Shown: piece by piece, positions 53,777 to 60,810 of the stretch
How positions within the stretch are numbered: the stretch's first letter is position 1
How the letters are laid out: every line of letters begins with the position of its first letter
DNA from: a bacterium M00.F.Ca.ET.205.01.1.1
Lineage (GTDB): Bacteria; Pseudomonadota; Alphaproteobacteria; Rhizobiales; Rhizobiaceae
DNA length: 64,000 nt
NCBI GenBank assembly: GCA_004791255.1
Contig: SRUQ01000001.1
Location: forward strand, 1-64,000
Reading direction: 5' to 3'
Notes under the pieces: model-generated
What the model was told of the DNA's origin: nothing
Database searches by the model: none
Seen by the model: the letters and a program-made list of their open reading frames with translations, nothing else
Made by a program: the position numbers and the translations under genes

Positions 53777-54589
53777 ATGTCGAAGCTGCTGGTGAAGGCC
53801 GCCAAGGGCCATGGCCGCGTCGCGCATGTCACGCCGCAAAGCGCCGGCTGGACCTATGTCGGTTTCGATCTGCACCGGCTGAAGCCTGGCGAAAGCGCGT
53901 CGGGCAAGACCGGCGACCGCGAGGTCTGCCTAGTGTTCGTCACCGGCAAGGGCAGGGCTAGTGCCGGCGGCAAGGATCTCGGCCTGCTTGGCGAACGCAT
54001 GTCGCCGTTCGAGGGCAAGCCGTGGTCGGTCTATGTGCCCGAGGGTTCCGACTGGTCGGTAACGGCCGATAACGGGCTGGAACTCGCGGTCTGTTCGGCG
54101 CCTAGCCTCGGCGGCGGCCTGCCGGTGCGCGTCATTGCGCCCGACGATCTCGGCCAGGAGGTGCGCGGCAAGGGCACCAACACGCGCTACGTCACTAACA
54201 TCCTGCCCGAAGGCAAGCCGGCCGACTCTCTGCTGGTGGTTGAGGTGATCACGCCCGGCGGCCACACCTCGAGCTACCCGCCGCACAAGCACGACCAGGA
54301 CAATCTGCCAGCCGAATCCTATCTCGAAGAGACCTATTACCACCGCCTCAACCCGCCGCAGGGCTTTGCCTTCCAGCGCGTCTACACCGATGCCGACATG
54401 AATGGGCATCGCGCGCTCGACGAAGCGATGGCGATCGAGGATGGCGACGTGGTGCTGGTGCCCGAGGGATATCACCCCTGCGCCGCCTGCCATGGCTATG
54501 ACCTCTATTATCTCAACGTGATGGCCGGGCCGAAGCGGACGTGGAAATTCCACAACGCGCCCGAACACGAGTGGTTGATGAAGGCCTGA
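53777..54589 (+). CDS. iolB: 5-deoxy-glucuronate isomerase
   Basis: A 270-residue bicupin. The metal site is in SSYPPHKHDQD and the Glu/His of EETYYHRLNPPQGF, with a second cupin strand set VLVPEGYHPCAACHGYDLYYL. It converts 5-deoxy-glucuronate to 2-deoxy-5-keto-gluconate, the substrate of IolC. The ATG follows AAGGAGTAAAGCG. Last gene of iolCDEB. Confidence 0.96.
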   Translation: MSKLLVKAAKGHGRVAHVTPQSAGWTYVGFDLHRLKPGESASGKTGDREVCLVFVTGKGRASAGGKDLGLLGERMSPFEGKPWSVYVPEGSDWSVTADNGLELAVCSAPSLGGGLPVRVIAPDDLGQEVRGKGTNTRYVTNILPEGKPADSLLVVEVITPGGHTSSYPPHKHDQDNLPAESYLEETYYHRLNPPQGFAFQRVYTDADMNGHRALDEAMAIEDGDVVLVPEGYHPCAACHGYDLYYLNVMAGPKRTWKFHNAPEHEWLMKA

Positions 54590-54742
54590 CCAACCGGCCT
54601 TTCCGATTTGAAGCCGTTGGTCCAGTCGGGAAAAATCGTCGGCTAAGGACAATCGGGCTCGATTTGCCTTCGAAAACCCTTCAAAGCTTCGTCAATCCGT
54701 CATGGAAATCACCTATGGCATCGGGACTGACGAGGACTTCCC

Positions 54743-55450
54743 ATGCGTTATGCCCTCTATTTCACCCCCCGGCAGGACGAACCGCTGGCGCGGATCGCCG
54801 CCACCTGGCTGGGCCGCGACCCGTTCGGCGCCGCGACGCGGCCGGTCGAGGCGGTGGCCGACCTGTCGGCCGCGGAGGTTGCCTTTCACACCGCTTCAGC
54901 TCGGCGTTACGGCTTCCATGCAACTCTGAAGGCGCCCTTCCGCCTGGCCGCCGACGAAACGGAGACCTCATTGCGCGCCGCGCTCGACACTTTCGCCGAA
55001 GCGACGCCTGCTGTGACGATCCCGCGTCTCGTCGTCAGCCAGATCGACAATTTCTTCGCGCTGGTGCCGGACGGGCCGCTACCGCCACTCAACAGCTTCG
55101 CCGATGAGGTGGTACGCGATTTCGACCGCTTCCGCGCACCGCTGAGCGAGGCCGAGATCGAGCGGCGCAGCCCCGATTCGCTGAAGCCGGCCGAGTTCCG
55201 CAATCTCTGCCAGTGGGGCTATCCCTACGTCTTCGAGACTTTCCGCTTCCACATGACGCTGTCCGGGCGGGCGGGGGCACAGGAAAGCCCCCGCCTGCGC
55301 GCGGCGATTGATGGGCTGTTCGCCGAGGTGCTGCAGCAGCCGGTGCTGGTGGATGCGCTGACGCTGTTCGTCGAACCTGAACCCGGCGCGCCGTTCAAGG
55401 TGCTGTCGCAGCACGCGCTGGGGCAACGGCCGGCCAGAAAAATCGCCTGA
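54743..55450 (+). CDS. DUF1045 protein (phosphonate-associated, 2H-phosphoesterase-like)
   Basis: A 235-residue protein with the H-x-T-like motifs of the 2H phosphoesterase superfamily: YGFHATLKAPF and FRFHMTLSG. DUF1045 genes are normally found with C-P lyase genes, and a role in processing a ribose-phosphate or phosphonate intermediate has been proposed. Here it precedes phnM by 29 bases. Confidence 0.88.
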   Translation: MRYALYFTPRQDEPLARIAATWLGRDPFGAATRPVEAVADLSAAEVAFHTASARRYGFHATLKAPFRLAADETETSLRAALDTFAEATPAVTIPRLVVSQIDNFFALVPDGPLPPLNSFADEVVRDFDRFRAPLSEAEIERRSPDSLKPAEFRNLCQWGYPYVFETFRFHMTLSGRAGAQESPRLRAAIDGLFAEVLQQPVLVDALTLFVEPEPGAPFKVLSQHALGQRPARKIA

Positions 55451-55479
55451 ACATCCCGACCAATCAAGGACTGCCTGAA

Positions 55480-56619
55480 ATGACCGCCGAGACCGTTCTG
55501 ACCAATGCCCGTATCGTGCTTGCCGACGAGATCGTCGAGGGCTCGCTGGTGCTGCGCGACGGCTTTATCGCCGGCATCTATGCCGGTGCGGCCCGGTCAG
55601 GCGAGGACATGGGCGGCGACTACATCATTCCGGGACTGGTCGAACTGCACACCGACCATCTCGAAGGCCACTACGCGCCGCGGCCGAAGGTGCGCTGGAA
55701 CCCGATCGCCGCCGTGCTCGCCCACGACGCGCAGGTGGCGACCGCCGGCATCACCACCGTGCTCGACGCCTTGCGCGTCGGCATGGACGAGGACGCCGAT
55801 CTTACCTCTGACGACATCCGCAAGCTCGCCGACGCGATCGAGGACAGTGTGCGGGAGGACCGGCTGCGGGCCGACCATTTCCTGCATCTGCGCTGCGAGG
55901 TCTCGGCACCGGATTGCCTGCGGGCCTTCGCCAATTTCGATGGCGACGAGCGGGTCAAGCTGGCGTCGCTGATGGACCACGCCCCCGGCCAGCGCCAGTT
56001 CGTCAATCTCGAGACCTATGCCTACTATTACCAGCGCAAGCTCAAGCTGACCGATCGCGATTTCAAGCTGTTCTGCGAAAAGCGGATGTCGGAATCGGCG
56101 CAGAATTCCGGACCCAACCGGGTGGCAATATCCGCGGCCTGCAATGAGCGCGGCATCGTACTGGCAAGCCACGACGACGCTACGCCAGGCCATGTCGACG
56201 AGGCGATCGAACAGGGCGTGCGCGTCGCCGAATTTCCGACCACGCTGGAAGCCGCCAAGGCTTCGAAAGCCGCCGGGCTCGGCGTACTGATGGGCGCGCC
56301 GAACGTCATGCGCGGTGCCTCGCATTCGGGCAATGTCTCGGCCCGTACGCTGGCCGGCGACGGCCTGCTCGACATATTGTCATCAGACTATATTCCCTTC
56401 AGCCTGATCCAGTCGGCCTTCTTCCTCGGCGACGTCGTCGACGGGATTTCCCTGCCTCAGGCGGTCGCGATGGTGTCGAAAAACCCGGCCGAGGCCATCG
56501 GCCTCACCGATCGCGGCGTCATTGAAACGGGCCGCCGCGCCGACCTAGTGCGCGTGCGTGTCGACGACCATGTGCCGGTGGTGCGCACCGTGTGGCGGCA
56601 GGGGAGCCGGGTGGCATGA
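55480..56619 (+). CDS. phnM: Alpha-D-ribose 1-methylphosphonate 5-triphosphate diphosphatase
   Basis: A 379-residue amidohydrolase. Metal motif ELHTDHLEGHY (His57, His60), later ASHDDATPGHV, and the C-terminal GRRADLVRVRV seal. It removes pyrophosphate in C-P lyase phosphonate breakdown. The core phnGHIJKL genes are not in this window. Its stop overlaps the phnN start by four bases. Confidence 0.95.
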   Translation: MTAETVLTNARIVLADEIVEGSLVLRDGFIAGIYAGAARSGEDMGGDYIIPGLVELHTDHLEGHYAPRPKVRWNPIAAVLAHDAQVATAGITTVLDALRVGMDEDADLTSDDIRKLADAIEDSVREDRLRADHFLHLRCEVSAPDCLRAFANFDGDERVKLASLMDHAPGQRQFVNLETYAYYYQRKLKLTDRDFKLFCEKRMSESAQNSGPNRVAISAACNERGIVLASHDDATPGHVDEAIEQGVRVAEFPTTLEAAKASKAAGLGVLMGAPNVMRGASHSGNVSARTLAGDGLLDILSSDYIPFSLIQSAFFLGDVVDGISLPQAVAMVSKNPAEAIGLTDRGVIETGRRADLVRVRVDDHVPVVRTVWRQGSRVA

Positions 56620-57245
56620 TGGTATCGGCTTTGATCGAGCGCGAATTGTCGACCGAGGCGTTTCCGATCCGCAACGGCGTCTTCGTCGCCGTCGTCGGCC
56701 CCAGTGGCGCCGGCAAGGATACGATCATAGGCTATGCCAGGACGCTGTTCGCCGATGAAACCCGGCTGGAGTTCGTGCGCCGCGTCATCACCAGGCCGAG
56801 CGACGCGGCCAGCGAGGACCACGACACACTGGCCGACGCCGCCTTCGCCGAGGCCGAGGCCGATGGCGCCTTCGCCATCTCCTGGGAGGCGCATGGCCTG
56901 CGCTACGGCCTGCCCGCCGATATCGACTGGTCTGTGTCCAACGGCCATGTCGCGGTGGCCAATGTGTCGCGCGCGATCATCCCCAGCTTGCGCGAACGCT
57001 ATGCCAATCTGGCCATCGTCGAGATCACTGCCTCGCCCGACGTCCTGGCCCAGCGGCTGGCGGTGCGCGGCCGTGAGTCACGCGGCGAAGTGCTGGCGCG
57101 CCTGGCGCGCAGCGCCAGCGTCACCCTGTCCGGCCCCGGCGTCACCTCGATCGACAATAGCGGCCCGCGCGAAGCGGCCGGCGAGCGTTTCGCCGAAGTG
57201 CTGCGCAAGGCGATGGCCTTTTCCGATATGTCGGGTCTGATTTAG
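56616..57245 (+). CDS. phnN: Ribose 1,5-bisphosphate phosphokinase PhnN
   Basis: A 209-residue guanylate-kinase-like enzyme with P-loop GPSGAGKD (28-35) and lid region RVITRPSDAASEDHD. It converts ribose 1,5-bisphosphate to PRPP, the end of the C-P lyase path. The ATG overlaps the phnM stop (ATGA); the next codon is also ATG. An earlier in-frame start inside phnM has no support. Confidence 0.94.
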   Translation: MMVSALIERELSTEAFPIRNGVFVAVVGPSGAGKDTIIGYARTLFADETRLEFVRRVITRPSDAASEDHDTLADAAFAEAEADGAFAISWEAHGLRYGLPADIDWSVSNGHVAVANVSRAIIPSLRERYANLAIVEITASPDVLAQRLAVRGRESRGEVLARLARSASVTLSGPGVTSIDNSGPREAAGERFAEVLRKAMAFSDMSGLI

Positions 57246-57352
57246 GCTTCACACGAGTCTGCTCGCCACCCGGCGACCGCCCATCGCAGGCGTCGTTTCG
57301 CTACCGAAATGACGTGCCGGGTTCCGCCCGTGGATGACGACGATAGGGAACG

Positions 57353-57814
57353 CTACGCCAGTTTGGCCAGTAGTTTCATGAAGGTGGAGATTTCCTTGGC
57401 CGTGAGCGGCGCCAGCGTCTCCTGCGTGATGTCGCGGGCTAGCGGGATCAGGCGTTCGATCGCCTCGCTGCCCTCCGCCGTCAGGTTGACCAGCAGCCGC
57501 CGCTTGTCGACCTCGTGTTTGGACAGTTCGACCAGGCCACGGGCCTTGAGCCGGTCGATGACGCCTTTGACCGTCGCCGCATCCATGGCGATCAGCGTGC
57601 CGAGTTGGTTCTGCGAGGTCTCGCCGACATCGCGCAGTTTGGCCAGTGCCGCGAATTGCGGCGGCGTCAGGTCGCCGATACGTGCGGCAAAGATCGCGAC
57701 ATGGCGCTGGTGCGCCTTGCGCAGGATGAACCCGACCTGCTCCTGCAGGTGATAGTCCTGATCGTCCGGCGCTTCGACCTCGACCAGCTTGAGCAGATTG
57801 TCCTCGCCGCTCAC
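57353..57814 (-). CDS. MarR-family transcriptional regulator
   Basis: 153 residues with a winged helix (LTPPQFAALAKLRD; QNQLGTLIAMDAATVKGVIDRLKARGL; HEVDKRRLLVNLT). The GTG start overlaps the stop of the preceding gene (GTGA), so it is the last member of the heterocycle-oxidation operon. The longer open frame upstream is antisense-like inside that gene. MarR proteins in such operons respond to aromatic acids, so it likely senses the pathway substrate and autoregulates. Confidence 0.9.
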   Translation of the reverse strand: MSGEDNLLKLVEVEAPDDQDYHLQEQVGFILRKAHQRHVAIFAARIGDLTPPQFAALAKLRDVGETSQNQLGTLIAMDAATVKGVIDRLKARGLVELSKHEVDKRRLLVNLTAEGSEAIERLIPLARDITQETLAPLTAKEISTFMKLLAKLA

Positions 57815-58395
57815 CGCAGCCCGTCCCAGGCCTTGATGTCCTGGGCCGCGAGACCGCCCATGCGGTTGTGGATGCGCGGGCCGCAGGTCATGGCGATACA
57901 AAACAGGATCTCGTCGGCGCGCGGGCCGTCACTGATGCCAACTTCCATGGCGTCGAAATGGCTGCGCACATAGGCTGCGTTGATATGGCCGAGCGGCACG
58001 TCGAGCTTCGAACCGAAGGCGCCGACCTTTTTGGCCGATGGCACGATCGCCTTGGCGTCACCGAGCCGCTCGCGCATGGCATAGCCGCCAGGCACATGCC
58101 ACAACGCGCCATGCTCCAGCTCGCCCTCGGTGCCGACAATGGCGCCCTTGCCGTAGCCGTCGATCTGCTTCACGTCGCCGCCGAGAGCGGCGATCAACCG
58201 GTCGGCAAGCAGCAGGCCGAGCGGCTTCAGATCGTCCATGGCGCTTTGCAAGTCCTCGACATAGCGGCCGGCGAACGGGTTCTTCACCACCGCCAGCGCG
58301 GCGGCGCGGCGGCGCGGAATTTTGGCCACCGGCCCGCCGTCGTGAAAAATCTCTTCGCTCAGCACCGCGATCTTGCGGATCGGAAACTCAGGCAT
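57811..58395 (-). CDS. 'Amino acid synthesis' family protein (DUF1185)
   Basis: 194 residues, beginning MPEFPIRKIAVLSEEIFHDGG, with GYGKGAIVGTEGELEHGALWH and DEILFCIAMTCGPRIHNRMGG. The family name is historical and the reaction unknown. It overlaps the UPF0280 gene by eight bases and MarR by four, so it belongs to the same operon. Together they suggest a ring-opening or hydrolase step rather than amino-acid synthesis; that is inference. Confidence 0.88.
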   Translation of the reverse strand: MPEFPIRKIAVLSEEIFHDGGPVAKIPRRRAAALAVVKNPFAGRYVEDLQSAMDDLKPLGLLLADRLIAALGGDVKQIDGYGKGAIVGTEGELEHGALWHVPGGYAMRERLGDAKAIVPSAKKVGAFGSKLDVPLGHINAAYVRSHFDAMEVGISDGPRADEILFCIAMTCGPRIHNRMGGLAAQDIKAWDGLR

Positions 58396-59272
58396 CGGCA
58401 ACTTCCTTCGGTTCATGCTTGTCGGGCGCGGCGAGTGCAACGGAGCCGCTGATGCGGGCCTCGCCGCCAAGAAACAGCGCCGCTGCGGCTATCAGGCCGC
58501 GCCGGCGAAAATCTTCGGCGACGGCGAGGCCATTGTCCAGCGCCCGCGCCACGTCGCCGGAGGCAAGCGTGCCGACGCCTTGTGTCACCAGCCGCTCGCC
58601 GAGATCGCTGTCGGGCGACAGATCGCATGCGGGAATGCGGCTGATGGCAGGGTTGCCGGGCAGGTCCACCGCGTTGGCGATAAGCGTCGCCGCCGCATCG
58701 GCCTCGGCGCCGGTCTTCGCGAGCACGGTGACGGCGTCGGCAATGCCAAGCGAGAAGGAGCGGCCGCGCCAGCCGCTGGTTGCAACACCACGCACGCCAT
58801 CCTCGGCGCGGATCATGATCCGGTCGGCCATGCCGTTGCCGGTCCCGGCGACCGCAAGGCCGATCGACCGGCCATTGCCGAGATGAAGAGCGCTGTCGCC
58901 GCCATTGTTGACATAGGCGCGCTCGAGCCTGCGACCGGCCAGCAGCGCGGCAAGCATTTCGTCGGCAACCGAACCGGCAACGGCGGCCATCGGTGTGATG
59001 AAGCATTCCGCCAGGGGCATGACGGCTGCTTCCATTCGGCGTGCGGTCGGGCCGGCGAAGGTGCGCGGCGCTAAGAAAAATGCCGGGAGGCGCAGTTCGG
59101 GAAGCTCCTCGACCAACTCCATCAGGATCGTCTGGAACCGCGCGACCGTTTGCTCATAAGCGGCGCGGCATTCGCTTGCCTCGCCAAAGGCCTCGACGAT
59201 CAGGTCGATCGGCCCATGGTTGAGGTGCAACCGCTTGCCGTCCTGCAGCCAATGCGCTTGCGGGCCTTCCAT
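58388..59272 (-). CDS. UPF0280 family protein
   Basis: 294 residues, with ADEMLAALLAG, ERAYVNNGGDSALHL and VATSGWRGRSFSLGIADAVTVLA. The NNGGD and TSGW elements resemble the FAD-dependent ApbE flavin transferase fold, so a cofactor-insertion role (for the reductase next door) is conceivable but unproven. The ATG overlaps the upstream stop by one base (TGATG). It ends inside the following gene. Confidence 0.88.
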   Translation of the reverse strand: MEGPQAHWLQDGKRLHLNHGPIDLIVEAFGEASECRAAYEQTVARFQTILMELVEELPELRLPAFFLAPRTFAGPTARRMEAAVMPLAECFITPMAAVAGSVADEMLAALLAGRRLERAYVNNGGDSALHLGNGRSIGLAVAGTGNGMADRIMIRAEDGVRGVATSGWRGRSFSLGIADAVTVLAKTGAEADAAATLIANAVDLPGNPAISRIPACDLSPDSDLGERLVTQGVGTLASGDVARALDNGLAVAEDFRRRGLIAAAALFLGGEARISGSVALAAPDKHEPKEVADA

Positions 59273-60810
59273 CACCCCACCCCATTCGAGTCGCGGCGCA
59301 ACTGCGCCAGCGGTGGCCAAGGATTGTCGGCCGCGGCGCCGGTGCCGCGGCGTGGATTGAGGTATTCGCCGCCTTTGGCGACGATATCCTCGACGCTGCG
59401 TATCTCGGCCTCGTAGCCGCCGAGCCTGACATAGTCGTCGCGCCGCAAGGTGAACTCGATCGGTGCCACCAAAGCCGGGGTCGGCACGTAGCCGAAGGCG
59501 CCTTCCGGCACGCGGGTCACATCGACCATCAGCGTGATGCCGCCACCCGGCCAGACATAGACCGGCGCGCCGCCGACGGTTACATAGGTCTTCAGCCCCT
59601 GCACGGAACGGGTGAGATTGACCGGGTTTTCGGTGACGCCGGCGCGCAGCGAACCGCCGGCGCCGCCGATGAACAGCACGGTGCACAAAGCCGGCTCGCA
59701 ATTGTCCTCGATCAGATTGACCGATTTCTGCAGCCGGTCGGGAAACGGCTTCTGCACCGGTTTCAGATCGTTATCGAGCTCGTAATAGGCGAACTGCTCG
59801 CCGGTGGTCGACACCATCAGCAGCGACAGGCCCGGCCGCGCCCCTTTCTTGGCGTTCCAGTCGCCGAGGATGGACAGCGGATCGTCAATGCTGGTGCCAC
59901 CCCAGCCGAGGCCTGGCTCCGAGACCTTGAAATAGCGACCCGGCGTCGAGCGGCGGCCGATGATCTTTATCCCCGTATCCTGCCAGCCCAGCACCTTGCC
60001 GGCCTGGTGCTCGGAAACGACGCCGGTGATGTGGTCGTCAACCACCACAACCTCGTCGACCAGCCCGCGCCATTGCGTGGCGAACATGCCTATGGTGGCC
60101 GAGCCGCAGCCGACGCGCATGCGGTGCTCCTGCTTGCCGTCGATGACAGGCGGCTTGCCGGCTTCGACAATTACGGTGGCGCCGCCCTCGATGGCGAGCT
60201 CCACCGGCTTGCGGTTGCACAGATTGAGCAGCGCATCACAGGTGGCGCGCCCCTCCGCCTTCGAGCCGCCGGTCAGATGATGCACGCCGCCGACCGACAG
60301 CATCTGCGAGCCATACTCGCCCGTGGTGACATGGCCGATCGCCTCTCCCTGCGATCGCACGATAGCCGTTTCGGGCCCGAGATGACGGTCGGTATCGATC
60401 TTCACCTTGACGCCGCAATAGGAGAAAATGCCTTCGGTGACGACGGTGACGAGATCGACGCCCTCGACCTCCTGGCTGACGATGAATGGCGCCGGCTTGT
60501 AGTCGGGATAGGTGGTGCCGGCGCCGATCGCGGTGACAAACCGGCGGCCGGTGTTGACCAGTTCGCCGTTCCACGCCTCGCCCTCGGCAACGAAGGGCAC
60601 CATGGCCGCGCCGGCCTCGGCCGCATGGTCGAGAATGGTCAGCGGGTCCATGCGCACGATCCGGCCGGCGATATTGCCATAGCGGTCGCAGGCGCCGGTG
60701 CGGCCATCCGCGATGTAGCACATGACAGGGCAGGCATCGCAGCGGATCTTTTCCGCCACCAGCTTCTCGCCGGGATCATGCGTTTCGAAACGTTCGGCAA
60801 GCTCGCTCAT
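59272..60810 (-). CDS. 6-hydroxynicotinate reductase-like iron-sulfur protein
   Basis: 512 residues. The N-terminal Cys24-x2-Cys27-x3-Cys31 and Cys41 (RCDACPVMC; GACDRYGN) can bind an Fe-S cluster. The rest has GVHHLTGGSKAEGRATCDAL and MRVGCGSATIGMF. It resembles the anaerobic 6-hydroxynicotinate reductase of nicotinate fermentation. Here it is in a probable aerobe, between a xanthine-dehydrogenase-type enzyme and UPF0280, so the true substrate is unclear: a hydroxylated N-heterocycle is likely. Coupled at both ends (4- and 1-base overlaps). Confidence 0.85.
   Translation of the reverse strand: MSELAERFETHDPGEKLVAEKIRCDACPVMCYIADGRTGACDRYGNIAGRIVRMDPLTILDHAAEAGAAMVPFVAEGEAWNGELVNTGRRFVTAIGAGTTYPDYKPAPFIVSQEVEGVDLVTVVTEGIFSYCGVKVKIDTDRHLGPETAIVRSQGEAIGHVTTGEYGSQMLSVGGVHHLTGGSKAEGRATCDALLNLCNRKPVELAIEGGATVIVEAGKPPVIDGKQEHRMRVGCGSATIGMFATQWRGLVDEVVVVDDHITGVVSEHQAGKVLGWQDTGIKIIGRRSTPGRYFKVSEPGLGWGGTSIDDPLSILGDWNAKKGARPGLSLLMVSTTGEQFAYYELDNDLKPVQKPFPDRLQKSVNLIEDNCEPALCTVLFIGGAGGSLRAGVTENPVNLTRSVQGLKTYVTVGGAPVYVWPGGGITLMVDVTRVPEGAFGYVPTPALVAPIEFTLRRDDYVRLGGYEAEIRSVEDIVAKGGEYLNPRRGTGAAADNPWPPLAQLRRDSNGVG

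Noticed and set aside
54690..54720. Pho box before the DUF1045-phnMN genes (GTCA...GTCA)
   Set aside because: The two GTCA repeats are spaced by eight bases instead of the eleven-base period of PhoB sites.
57815..57901. Longer MarR N-terminus extending into the DUF1185-family gene
   Set aside because: The added residues are out-of-frame translation of the upstream gene; the GTGA overlap gives a natural start.
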